A DNA stretch of 64,000 nucleotides from Apus apus (Eukaryota > Chordata > Aves > Apodiformes > Apodidae). The translations under genes were made by a program, and so were the position numbers. Where the stretch lies: positions 25,848,108-25,912,107 of the forward strand of contig NC_067289.1 in assembly GCF_020740795.1 (NCBI RefSeq), given 5' to 3'. The notes under the pieces are model-generated. The model ran no database searches, was not told the origin of the DNA, and saw only the letters and a list, made by a program, of their open reading frames with translations. This document shows, piece by piece, positions 52,401-60,375 of this stretch. How positions within the stretch are numbered: position 1 is the stretch's first letter; the number at the start of each line of letters is the position of its first letter.

Positions 52401-55400
52401 CCATAAATCATCTGATGGAGCTGGTAAGGTATTGCTTGATGTACATGTAAGGAAAAAGCTGTGCAGCACCATGTTACTGCCTTGTTTACAGGCAGTTCTG
52501 ACTGTAAAGGTCTAGACATTTGCAACCCCTTATCATACTGTGTAGACCCCTTGCATATCCTCACTGAACAGAGGCAATAACCTCACATAATACATGTTTG
52601 TGGGCTGCAGTGAATGTTCCCTGCAGACACTTCTTAACTCACTGCTTCTGTGACATCCTGCTCATGGCTGCAGCCAAGAGCCTTCCCATCCCAGTCTGAT
52701 GAGTGAAGAGTTGGAGATACTTCTTCTGTGGGCAAATAAGGTAGATAGGAGCAAGATCTTGTATGTCAGTGCCCCTTTGGGTGCTGGGGAAAGGGAGAGC
52801 AATGACACACTTGTACTGCTGACTTCTTGCCCTGATATTATTTGTACCAATCAGTTGTAGCAATAAATTGAAATACGTGCTTTAGATGAAGGGCAGTATT
52901 GAGACTGATGGCAGGATTCTGTAAATGTTTAGATAAAACTCACATATGGTGTTCTGTGACAATGCTGTCCAGTAGCAAAGGGCAGAGTAAATAAAAACAA
53001 ATGATGTTGAGGGCAAGATGCAAGTCTGAAAATAAGTTTAATCAGGAGAACAGGAAGACACTCAAGAGTTAATAATGTTTCATACCTTCTTCCAGAAGAC
53101 ACTCAGCCCTAGATCACTTGCAACAAAATTGAAGATGGTTGCTGTTTTCTTGGCTCTAATTCTCCATTTCTGTTTCTCCATAACTTCCTTGGTCACTGTC
53201 TTGCAGTATCTCACTAAAACTACTTGCCTTCTCCAGCTCTTAGGCTGTCCTTTGCTCTCTAGAGACACTGCTGGCTGTTTGGAGGAGATACTCCCCATTT
53301 CAAATACTGTGTTCATTCTTTCTGCTTTTCTTCTTCTGTCAGAATGCTTTGGACAAACAAGAAGAACTGACTCCCCTGGGTGTCCATTTAGCACGATTAC
53401 CAGTTGAACCGCATATTGGAAAAATGATCCTCTTTGGAGCTCTGTTCTGCTGCTTGGATCCAGTGCTCACAATTGCAGCTAGCCTCAGCTTCAAGGACCC
53501 TTTTGTCATTCCTCTGGTAAAGTTTTTATAAAATTTTAGGAATCTCAGAAGGACATTGGGACTTACTGAGATGTTACACCTTAAAAGCACTTTAGTCTTA
53601 TTTTAATGTTAATTACATTTTCATTAGTAGAAGATTGCCTTCACATGCCATGAAGTAGTCTTTGTCTACAGAACATCAGAAATAGCTTTAATTTTCCTCT
53701 GTGTAGCATACGAAGTATTGCTGTATATTTATATTTGTACCTTAATTAGGAAGAGTGGTGTATCAGTCATGAGTATTTTATAGGTTCTCATTATTCTTAG
53801 GGCAAAGAGAAAGTAGCAGATGCAAGAAGAAAGGAACTGTCAAAGAACACTAAAAGTGATCATCTGACTGTGGTGAATGCTTTCACGGTAGGCAAGTTTT
53901 AATGGTTTGGCTTTTGTCTTCTAGAATTTTGAGTAATAGGGATTACTCTTAAGGAAAAAAAATATCAATTTATGCTGTGAAAATCATTATCACCCTTCTA
54001 GTGTTGAGGAATCTTGTCTTCAGGCTCGGTAGCCTACTTTTTTGTGGATAAGTCTATGAAAGTTAAAGAAAACAACGTTGCAGGTACCTTGCTGAAGTCT
54101 TTAATTCTAGTCCTTCTGGCCTCTACAAGATGCTGAGGCCAGGTTCAGGAGTGTTGGAGATGCATTGGTGCAGTGTTGGGACAAGAAGAAGAAGAAAGAA
54201 ATGGCCTGGGTTGCAGTATCAGCCCAGCACTGTTTATAGCAACAAATGAAGTTCTGGCAAACTTGGCTCTATTTCAGTCCTCTCCGTGGAAAAAGGAAGT
54301 TTGTCATTCACAATGGTGTGAAGTTGGGTTTTCTACTCTGTGCTGCATAAATATAAGCAAAGAGGTCAGAGGATTTACTTTTGTAGAGACAAATGTAACT
54401 TTATTATAGTTTGTTGATCTCTGTGTTTTGCTGCTGTTAATTTTTTAGTGCATGTTCACCTACAAACACTTTTGAATTATGGTTCTAATTTGTAGGGCTG
54501 GGAGGAGACTCGGCGTCGTGGCTTCAGAACTGAGAAAGACTATTGCTGGGAGTATTTTCTGTCTCCAAATACACTCCAGGTAACACCCTGACAAGTCTTT
54601 AGGATCACTTCTGTGGGGAAAAGAGGAGGAGCTTTTTGGCACAGCATCATTCTGGGACGATTTTTCTTGTTTCCCAGATGCTGCATAACATGAAAGGACA
54701 GTTTGCTGAGCATCTTCTTGCAGCTGGATTTGTGAATAGCAGAGACCCCAAGGATCCCAAGTCCAATACCAACTCAGGTAAACAGTGGAAGAAAATGGAA
54801 AATTTCTGATAGCTGAAATCTCAGTTTGCAAAACTGTGTTATTTACTTTGCTGTCCTCTACAGATAATGAGAAGTTGCTCAAAGCAGTCATCTGTGCTGG
54901 TTTATATCCAAAAGTTGCAAAGATCCGACCAAGCTTCAGCAAAAAGAGAAAAATGTAAGAGTTTGGTTTGATGTTGGTTTGTAACCTGTGGATACCTGCT
55001 AATCTGTGAAATAACTTCTGTGCACCATACCATGCTATGGATAGTGTTTCAAGGTAGCAACAGCACTGCTGCTAAAGGAGTCCTACCATCATCTCTGATC
55101 TACAGCAGTAGTTGAAAAACTATCTTTATTACTGGGCATGATAGACCCCACAAGTTCTGGTCTGTGGACCTATCATTTATGTTATCAGACCATTTATTCT
55201 TATTAACTGTTACCAACAGGAACAGTACACTCATCAGAAGTCAGACATCCTTCTTTATGGGTCTGATTTAAGATGGAATGAAGGGTTGAACACTTGGATT
55301 AATTTTTCTGGGTGTGTCATGTCAAAACAGCAGGCTTGGAGCAATCATCATTCCTATAAATGAGAAACAAATAAAAACCCCCCAAGTGATTATGTGAATG

Positions 55401-58191
55401 AAAAGAGTAGGAATAGGTAGTCAAAGCTATACTTTAAATTCTGTAATCCTGTCTATAGCTCACACTGCCAGCCAGTTGATGCGTCCCTGTTAAACAGCCC
55501 AGTGTGCAGGAGTCAGCTGAAGGGGTGCGGTGAGGGTGCAGGCGCTGGAGCTGTCTCTGTACCACATGGTGGAGCTCCATGTAAGGCCGGGAAACCTCAG
55601 TATTGCCCACTGAGCAAGAGATTTGTTACACTAACCACTGCCTTGGAGAGGCTCTGCCACCCACTGTGTCTGTTCCAAAGGCTGAACTCCATGTTGTGCA
55701 AAATGCTTCTGCCCAGAGGGAGCAGAGAGCTGAGTGATCCTCACCCAGGGAATTGCATACCTGGAATGTGGGAAGGAGGAGAACAGCTGTGCTTCATACT
55801 TGGTTTCTGCTTTTTATTTTCTGATGGCATTATGATGTTAGGGAGAAAAGTGATAGTAAGTATAACCAAAGCAGGTGGATGTTATCCCTTGAGTCAGATT
55901 GATTCCAAGGCACGTGGTGCAAACAAGAGGTGGGCCTTCAGGCTGGGTGACAGTGGTGTAGCTGGTCCCTTGCTCCCCACTGACACTGCTTAATGCTGAG
56001 CAAAGAATCCAAATGTGGAAGTTCCTGATGTGGGTTTTCCAATAAATTGCTCAAAACTTGGTTCCTGTAACCAAACTCAGTAACTCAGAGACTCCTTCAT
56101 TTGGAAAAAGAATGCCACTTTGTTTTTTCTCCTTGAGAGAATGACAGGAATTATTAAGGGTTTAAATTTGTCAAAGAATTCAGACATCTTAAATGCAGAG
56201 ACCAATGTCTAAAAATGAATACTGTAGATCCAGTTGTAATCTTTTGGGAAAGTTAAAAGTTTGTTCAAATGTCCTTGTACTTTCAGAGTTCAGAACACTA
56301 GTGGGTAATTGGAGGGTTTTTTAACTTGGGATGTGACAGTGCTAAATTTTCAAGATCTTACTTCAGTCCTAAAATGAAAACTTCTTTTCTTGTAAGGGTG
56401 AAAGTTTGCACCAAGACAGATGGAACAGTTAATATTCATCCTAAATCTGTGAATGTGGAAGAAACAGAGTTCCATTATAACTGGCTTGTGTACCATCTGA
56501 AGATGAGAACCAGCAGCGTAAGTGAAGGTTTATATTTGTGCCATTTATTTTTGTAGCTCTTTCATTAGGTTGGATCGAGGTTCAAAGGGGATGTGAACAG
56601 TGCCTTTGTTTGAAGGCTTCCTGTCTTGGGTCATTTCTTTTACATGCTATTGGCTAATGTTCTTTGTGATACTGGTGGTATTGTTCCACAGATAGCTAAT
56701 ATACTAACTTCTGGTTGTTTGGGTTGGGGTTTTTTTGTTTGGTTGATTTTTTTAAGGTTTTGCCAATAAGAATGTAATTATTTATTTTTAATCCAGTGTA
56801 GCACTTCTGAATATGCTGAAAAAACTTTTTTTTTCCCTCTGATTGCTATGGAGTAGTTAGTCCTTCACACAAAGCAGTGAAATCAAACCAGATTTGGCAC
56901 CAGTTTTGCTCCTGTTTAATCTGATTGCACATAACTTTTCCAGCTGAGTTGCTTCAGATACGTCTTGCACATTTATGAGTAACTCCGAATAATGATCTTG
57001 TGGAGTTCTAGTTTCATTAAGGGTTCCTGACATCCCTTAGAAAGTTTTGAAGGGTGACTGGACAGTTTTGTCGTCCTGCAGATTTACCTGTATGATTGTA
57101 CAGAGGTCTCTCCGTACTGTCTCCTGTTCTTTGGAGGAGATATATCCATCCAGAAGGACAAAGACCAGGACACCATCGCTGTGGATGAATGGATTGTTTT
57201 CCAGTCTCCAGCAAGAATAGCACACTTGGTTAAGGTGACTATGTCTAATAATAATGTATATGGGAGACTTTGTGTATCTGATTCTTCTTAGAGATTTCCA
57301 TAGGTGATGTTACAGTGTGCCTGCTGACTTACCCCTATGGGGAGATAAGGTTTTAACTGTATTCCCAGTAGACAGTTAAAATGGACAAATACAGGAGATC
57401 TGCTGAAGGTGTGTGCCTGTTGAGGCTTCAGGATTGTGGTGTTCATCTTGTTCAGCTGGTGCAGCCTCTGCTGAAAAATTCAAGGGGATATTGAAAACCT
57501 GTAGAAGCTTCAGAGCATTCAGAGCAGTCAAAGGGTGGATTTAAAGTGTTAATAACATGTCTTACAGTGAGAGATGTGAACAGCTTCATCTCTAGTTCTC
57601 CATAGCAAAAGCTGTAGGATGACTTGATTAGTCCATAAAGTGTCCACACGGATAGGGAAACATGAGGATGTGGCTCTTCAGCTACCAGTAGTGAGTTCCA
57701 GTGGGTGGAGGAGCTGACTATAGCTTTGTTTAATATTAGATCCTAGAAATCATATCTGACTCTTTTTTTGAAACCCAGTTATTTTTAATCTTGAAATAGT
57801 CATTAAAAAGTCATAGTCATAAAAAGTGAAACTAATTTTTTCACCCTGAAAATAGTGATGTTAAAATGGATTGGAGAACAGCAGGTGTAAAGAGTGGAAC
57901 AGAAAGCAAAAGGGATTTGAACTTGCTGTAGTAACGTGTCTAGCTCTAATTAGCTGTCTTTTTTTTTTTTTTCTTTCTTTCTTCATTCCAACCAACTCTT
58001 TCCAGAATTTAAGACAAGAGCTCGATGATCTTCTACAAGAAAAAATAGAAAACCCACATCCCGTGGACTGGAACGATATTAAATCCAGGGACACAGCAGT
58101 ACTGACAGCTATTATAGACTTAATCACAACACAGGAGAACGAAAGTGCCAGAAACTATGCTCCACGGTTCCAGAGTGAGCGCTATAGTTGA
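40251..58191 (+). CDS. DHX36: DHX36 (RHAU/G4R1), DEAH-box G-quadruplex helicase, 25 coding exons
   Basis: Twenty-five exons join without a frame break into 2949 nt (982 aa plus stop); human DHX36 is about 1008 aa. Exons: 40251-40451, 41149-41270, 42414-42615, 43186-43224, 44093-44263, 45164-45243, 46228-46302, 46440-46606, 47153-47234, 47693-47833, 48113-48215, 49134-49221, 50038-50093, 50199-50263, 50770-50913, 51581-51698, 52325-52423, 53343-53516, 53801-53887, 54496-54579, 54678-54777, 54864-54954, 56397-56517, 57082-57234, 58006-58191. The order is: Gly/Arg-rich N-terminus; DHX36-specific G4-binding motif (about 38-60); RecA1 with Walker A GETGCGKT (204-211), motif Ia TQPRRISA (236-243), DEIH (308-311) and SAT (340-342); RecA2 with FLPGW (468-472), ATNIAETS (524-531) and QRKGRAGR (572-579); winged-helix/ratchet region; OB-fold tail. 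The family unwinds parallel DNA and RNA quadruplexes using ATP, acting in nucleus and cytoplasm. The ATG at 40251 is the only in-frame one in the island and has G at -3. Confidence 0.97.
40498..41087. repeat. C-rich tandem array filling DHX36 intron 1
   Basis: About 590 of the intron's 697 bp consist of CCCTG, CCTGC and CCCAG units in 5-, 9- and 10-bp combinations. At 40516-40548 there are seven CCC tracts spaced exactly 5 nt apart, so the minus (template) strand reads (GGGNN)n, an ideal G-quadruplex pattern; the plus strand is i-motif-like. Both strands are stop-free for hundreds of codons because the unit lacks stops, and this produces spurious ORFs. Confidence 0.95.
41149..41270 (+). CDS. 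DHX36: DHX36 exon 2 (residues 68-108)
   Basis: Acceptor TTCCCAG|AGA, donor GG|GTAAAG. Encodes [18 protein letters not shown], nearly identical to human, then a diverged acidic linker. Ends two bases into a glycine codon. Confidence 0.93.
41531..41855 (-). mobile_element. CR1 LINE fragment in DHX36 intron 2
   Basis: The + strand starts AATCACAGAATCACTTGGGT, the antisense CR1 3' end, then continues through CTGGACAGCCTGTTC and AAAGTTCTTCCTAATGTCTC, which are standard antisense CR1 blocks. This is an older subfamily than the copies at 18143 and 51262. Confidence 0.9.
42414..42615 (+). CDS. DHX36: DHX36 exon 3 (residues 108-175)
   Basis: Acceptor CTATTTCAG|A, donor ATGCAG|GTATTT. Encodes a charged linker, [16 protein letters not shown] and LDEQLKEDL...RYIEMQ, aligned with the human IDRDSEYLL...RYIEMQ segment. 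The first third has no recognisable similarity to human. Confidence 0.92.
43186..43224 (+). CDS. DHX36: DHX36 exon 4, 39-nt small exon (residues 176-188)
   Basis: Thirteen codons, [13 protein letters not shown], flanked by TTCTCCAG and GTAAAT. It carries the [10 protein letters not shown] block that precedes the RecA1 fold. Both ends are phase 0, so skipping it would keep the frame. Confidence 0.93.
43463..43543 (-). mobile_element. Short CR1 3'-end fragment in DHX36 intron 4
   Basis: GGAATCACAGAATGCCAGGT, GGAAGGGACCTGAATGATCA and CTGGTCCAACC are the antisense of a CR1 3' terminus. Only about 80 bp remain. Confidence 0.85.
44093..44263 (+). CDS. DHX36: DHX36 exon 5 (residues 189-245), motifs I and Ia
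   Basis: Acceptor GGAAACAG|GAG, donor TCT|GTAAGT. Contains the Walker A loop GETGCGKT (204-211), which binds ATP phosphates, and motif Ia TQPRRISA (236-243), which contacts nucleic acid. All catalytic residues are intact. Confidence 0.97.
45164..45243 (+). CDS. DHX36: DHX36 exon 6 (residues 246-272)
   Basis: Acceptor TTTCCAAG|GTG (an AAG acceptor), donor AG|GTGAGA. Encodes [11 protein letters not shown] and the TGYQIRLQS block of RecA1. Confidence 0.95.
46228..46302 (+). CDS. DHX36: DHX36 exon 7 (residues 272-297)
   Basis: Acceptor CTTTCAG|T, donor AA|GTAAGT. Encodes [19 protein letters not shown], the motif Ib region, matching human except Ile to Val. Confidence 0.96.
   Translation, partial: SVTKETRFNFILYHRNCPTVAPVR
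46440..46606 (+). CDS. DHX36: DHX36 exon 8 (residues 297-353), motifs II and III
   Basis: Acceptor CTATTTTAG|G. Contains DEIH (308-311), the Mg-ATP-binding Walker B, and SAT (340-342), which couples hydrolysis to unwinding. The reading frame requires the donor G|GTAGGT at 46607 rather than the overlapping AG|GTGAAA at 46611, which would shift the frame. Confidence 0.95.
47153..47234 (+). CDS. DHX36: DHX36 exon 9 (residues 353-380)
   Basis: Acceptor CCTCGACAG|AT, donor AG|GTAAGT. Encodes [20 protein letters not shown], near-identical to human, at the RecA1/RecA2 junction. The polypyrimidine tract before it is interrupted by purines. Confidence 0.95.
47693..47833 (+). CDS. DHX36: DHX36 exon 10 (residues 380-427)
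   Basis: Acceptor TGCAAAG|G. Encodes a charged insertion ([20 protein letters not shown]) of RecA2. The frame demands the donor CAG|GTTGTTC at 47834, a poor match to GTRAGT (T at +3, G at +4, T at +5). GC-rich compared with its neighbours. Confidence 0.92.
48113..48215 (+). CDS. DHX36: DHX36 exon 11 (residues 427-461)
   Basis: Acceptor CCTGCAG|G, donor GAG|GTACGT. Encodes [20 protein letters not shown] and [10 protein letters not shown] of RecA2. Ends in phase 0. Confidence 0.95.
49134..49221 (+). CDS. DHX36: DHX36 exon 12 (residues 462-491), motif IV
   Basis: Acceptor ATCCATAG|GAT, donor G|GTAAAA. Encodes [20 protein letters not shown], identical to human over this stretch, including motif IV FLPGW (468-472). 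Confidence 0.96.
50038..50093 (+). CDS. DHX36: DHX36 exon 13 (residues 491-509)
   Basis: Acceptor TTTTCAG|AT, donor CAG|GTAAGC. Encodes [18 protein letters not shown], matching human [15 protein letters not shown]. Confidence 0.95.
50199..50263 (+). CDS. DHX36: DHX36 exon 14 (residues 510-531), motif V
   Basis: Acceptor AATTACAG|GTT, donor AG|GTAAAT. Encodes [20 protein letters not shown]; motif V ATNIAETS is split by the intron within its final serine codon. Confidence 0.95.
50770..50913 (+). CDS. DHX36: DHX36 exon 15 (residues 531-579), motif VI
   Basis: Acceptor TTAAACAG|C, donor AG|GTGAGC. Encodes [17 protein letters not shown] and motif [10 protein letters not shown] (572-579) with both arginine fingers present. 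Confidence 0.96.
51262..51537 (+). mobile_element. CR1 LINE fragment immediately upstream of DHX36 exon 16
   Basis: Sense-strand CR1: GTAGTGATAGGACAAGGAGG, ATTAGGAAGAAATTCTTTGC, GGGCTGGTGGGAGGTGTCC and the terminal AAGGTCCCTTCCAACCCAAA. Its 3' end lies about 43 bp before exon 16, so it abuts the branch-point region. Same subfamily as the copy at 18143. Confidence 0.92.
51581..51698 (+). CDS. DHX36: DHX36 exon 16 (residues 579-618)
   Basis: Acceptor AATTCCAG|G, donor AAG|GTAAAC. Encodes [20 protein letters not shown] and [11 protein letters not shown], joining RecA2 to the winged-helix region. The acceptor has a weak, A-rich tract. Confidence 0.95.
52325..52423 (+). CDS. DHX36: DHX36 exon 17 (residues 619-651)
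   Basis: Acceptor TTCTTTCAG|ATT, donor CTG|GTAAGG, 33 codons in phase 0. Encodes the winged-helix segment [20 protein letters not shown]. The human helix RHLMELN corresponds to NHLMEL here. Confidence 0.95.
53343..53516 (+). CDS. DHX36: DHX36 exon 18 (residues 652-709)
   Basis: Acceptor CTGTCAG|AAT, donor CTG|GTAAAG, 58 codons. Encodes the ratchet-like domain start, [20 protein letters not shown] followed by [19 protein letters not shown], essentially identical to human. Confidence 0.97.
53801..53887 (+). CDS. DHX36: DHX36 exon 19 (residues 710-738)
   Basis: Acceptor ATTCTTAG|GGC, donor ACG|GTAGGC. Encodes [13 protein letters not shown] and [11 protein letters not shown]. Human has Glu where this exon ends in Thr. 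Confidence 0.94.
54496..54579 (+). CDS. DHX36: DHX36 exon 20 (residues 739-766)
   Basis: Acceptor TTTGTAG|GGC, donor CAG|GTAACA. Encodes [10 protein letters not shown] and [15 protein letters not shown] of the ratchet-like domain. Confidence 0.95.
54678..54777 (+). CDS. DHX36: DHX36 exon 21 (residues 767-800)
   Basis: Acceptor TTTCCCAG|ATG, donor G|GTAAAC. Encodes [20 protein letters not shown] and a less conserved [12 protein letters not shown] loop. Confidence 0.95.
54864..54954 (+). CDS. DHX36: DHX36 exon 22 (residues 800-830)
   Basis: Acceptor CTCTACAG|AT, donor AT|GTAAGA. Encodes [20 protein letters not shown] then a diverged basic stretch (RPSFSKKRK) entering the OB fold. Confidence 0.94.
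56397..56517 (+). CDS. DHX36: DHX36 exon 23 (residues 830-870)
   Basis: Acceptor CTTGTAAG|G (an AAG acceptor), donor AGC|GTAAGT. Encodes [20 protein letters not shown] and [16 protein letters not shown], the OB-fold region that helps bind the quadruplex. Confidence 0.95.
57082..57234 (+). CDS. DHX36: DHX36 exon 24 (residues 871-921)
   Basis: Acceptor CCTGCAG|ATT, donor AAG|GTGACT, 51 codons. Encodes [20 protein letters not shown] and [18 protein letters not shown], nearly identical to human. Confidence 0.96.
58006..58191 (+). CDS. DHX36: DHX36 terminal coding exon 25 (residues 922-982)
   Basis: Acceptor CTTTCCAG|AAT after a long T-rich tract (57959-57985). Encodes [20 protein letters not shown] and ends FQSERYS with TGA at 58189-58191, matching the human C-terminus PPRFQDGYYS in position and length. 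Confidence 0.96.
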   Translation, partial: NLRQELDDLLQEKIENPHPVDWNDIKSRDTAVLTAIIDLITTQENESARNYAPRFQSERYS

Positions 58192-58950
58192 CACACTTTC
58201 CTCTGTATCGATAAAGCCAACTTCTTCACCTAATTTTTCTGTTTTATAGCATTTACTTAGCAAGAAGAAAAACTTTTTCAGGGTAAGCTGGTAATTCCCT
58301 CATACTGAAGAGCAGGTATTTCAAAGTAGTTGGTAATGTCTGTATATGCATGGTATTCTGTGTTCCGTGTGGCTTTGCAAATAAGAGAAACTGCAGTGCT
58401 AGCAGTGTTAGTTGATGTATGGTTCTTGTCCTGCTCTGGCTTGCCTTTTTTTTTTTTTTCCTTCCCCATCAGGTAACAGATATTCAAAAAAACCTGCTCA
58501 AATACTGCTTACTAATACTTAAACTGTTCTTGCTACTGGTATAAACATCTCAAAAGACTTTGTTTTTTTTTTTAAATTGGAGGTGTTGAGTAATTATGCT
58601 CGCTCTGTTACTCCAGCTGTGCAGCAGCCTTCTCACCAACACTTCCACAGAAGGTATTATAGCTTAATTAAACTAAACTTGAAAACACTTCCTAAGTTTG
58701 TACTCTTGGAGGAAACAGTCTTCAGAAATATTCTTTTCTGCCTTTCGTCCCATTCAGTCAAATCTTTCTTCACTTTCTGCACCCACCTGTCATCAGTGCT
58801 GACTAAAATTGCAGAGTACAGGACACGTTAGATGGAAGTCATGGTGGAATACAATTTAAGGTTCCCTTGCATTCGAATATTTCTTTTTTTAAAAAAAACC
58901 AGCCCATGTATGGATGATAGTAATAGATTAAACGTCTTTTCTTTAAAGTC
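58192..58950 (+). other. DHX36: Probable DHX36 3' UTR
   Basis: AT-rich sequence follows the stop. No canonical AATAAA lies in the first 1 kb; ATTAAA variants at 58667-58672 and 58927-58932 are the best polyadenylation candidates. The end given is an estimate from the second of these. Confidence 0.45.
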
Positions 58951-59099
58951 TTATTTCCTCTGTTCCTAATGTTACGAACATGGTTCTGTGCTTAACACTC
59001 CCAAGTACGTAAGAACATTATTCAGGGTTTTGAGGCGTTTTCTCATTATTTCTTACAGCTGGAAAAATCCAGAGAGTTCCACCTGCCTGCCCTCCCCAT

Positions 59100-59645
59100 C
59101 CGCTGATTGTTGCAGCCCCAGGTGCTGCCGGCCCGACCCAAACCGCGGGGCAGGGGGAACGCGCTGCCTCGGCCGGGGGGCGGTGGATGCGGGAAGGGCT
59201 TTGAGGAAGGGGGAGAACAAAACGGCGGGGGCGGCGGGCGGGCCCGCGGCTGCAGGCGGTGCGGGGAGAGCAGGGCTGGGAGGGCGGCCGGGACCCCCCG
59301 GGCCCCCCGGGCTGCGCGGAGCGGCAGCTGCCCCGGCCCCGGGAGCCGCGCGGCGCTGAGGGAGCGCGCGCCCCAGGCGGCGGGGGGCCCGGCGGCACCG
59401 CGGCCGGGGAGGCCTGGGAGGCGAGGGGGGAGAAGGGAGTTAAATTAGCCTTAATGTGCGCGGGAAGGGGAAAGAAAGAAAGAACTCGACTGGGGTGCGG
59501 AATCTCGAGCTCCTGGCTTTGGAAAGACGGGGCCTGGCAACTGGTAGAGGAGGGAAGAAGATGGCGCCCGGCGGGAGGAAGATGGCGGTAGTGCCGGAGC
59601 CGGCCTGGAGGCTGAGCCGCTGAGGAGATGGAGGCTGGTGAGTGG
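59100..59645 (+). promoter_or_regulatory. Orphan CpG island with first-exon-like 3' edge
   Basis: A sharply bounded GC- and CpG-dense block lies 0.9 kb after the DHX36 stop, where no annotated-type gene start is expected. Its + strand edge holds two tandem YY1-type motifs AAGATGGCG (59558-59566 and 59579-59587), which typically sit just downstream of a start site. A strong splice donor GAGGCTG|GTGAGT follows at 59638. A 20-codon ORF (ATG 59561, TGA 59621-59623) precedes a second ATG (59628) that is open up to the donor. Two G-quadruplex patterns are at 59263-59284 and 59406-59437. The product is unknown: it could be an antisense long noncoding RNA or the first exon of a gene extending beyond the window. 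Confidence 0.6.
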
Positions 59646-60131
59646 TACCGCTGTTGTTCTCCTTGGTTTTTGCAGTACTTAAGTTACGACTGAATTTCTA
59701 TCTAAGAACACAAAGGGCTAAAATAAATGGTAGCAACAGCAGAGCCTGTGTGGGAATCGCGGAGTTGGTTAAGTTGAAGAAAGCGGTTCTCTCAAAGCTC
59801 CCTCCTTGTCCCCCAGACTGTGGAGACTCTGGTTATGAAGTCCACCGCCAGAAGAAAGGCACGCTGAGGTGGCCACGGCTTGGTGAGGTCAGATGGTTAC
59901 ACATAAAGTGACGTAATTAATGTGTAAATAGTGATACTGACCTTTCCCAAGTGTGCTAAGTGTGCCGCTTGACATACCTTTTTAAGCAGAAAAGTGTCAG
60001 AAATCTTTGTGTTCTTGAGACTTGGACAGTTATCCTTTTTTCCAGTGTTGGGTGTATAGGCTTTGGCTGGGGAGGGTTAATTTTCTTTGTAGTAGTGAGT
60101 AGGGTGCTGTGTTGTGGATTTGTGGTGAAAG
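59646..60131. other. Downstream flank of the orphan CpG island
   Basis: Unique sequence returning to ordinary composition. Open frames (for example 59642-59911) are short and unrecognised. If the donor at 59638 is used, this is the start of an intron. Confidence 0.4.
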
Positions 60132-60375
60132 CAGTGTCGGTGCCAGGGGCTGCTCAGGTCCTGCTGGGCAGTGTTGGTGCCAGGGGCTGCTCAGGTCCTG
60201 CTGGGCAGTGTCGGTGCCAGGGGCTGCTCAGGTCCTGCTGGGCAGTGTCGGTGCCAGGGGCTGCTCAAGTCCTGCTGGGCAGTGTTGGTGCCAGGGGCTG
60301 CTCAGGTCCTGCTGGGCAGTGTTGGTGGCAGGGGCTGCTCAGGTCCTGCTGGGCAGTGTTGGTGGCACAGGGCTG
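60132..60375. repeat. 37-bp minisatellite, about 6.5 copies
   Basis: Units of 37 bp start at 60132, 60169, 60206, 60243, 60280, 60317 and 60354 (the last partial), each reading CAGTGTYGGTGCCAGGGGCT then GCTCAGGTCCTGCTGGG. Copies differ by one or two substitutions, so homogenisation is recent. The unit length is not a multiple of three, so the long frames through it are incidental. Confidence 0.95.

Noticed and set aside
55502-55993. 163-codon plus-strand frame in DHX36 intron 22
   Set aside because: Lies wholly inside an intron, lacks domain signatures and usable splice links; likely chance or a very old decayed insertion.
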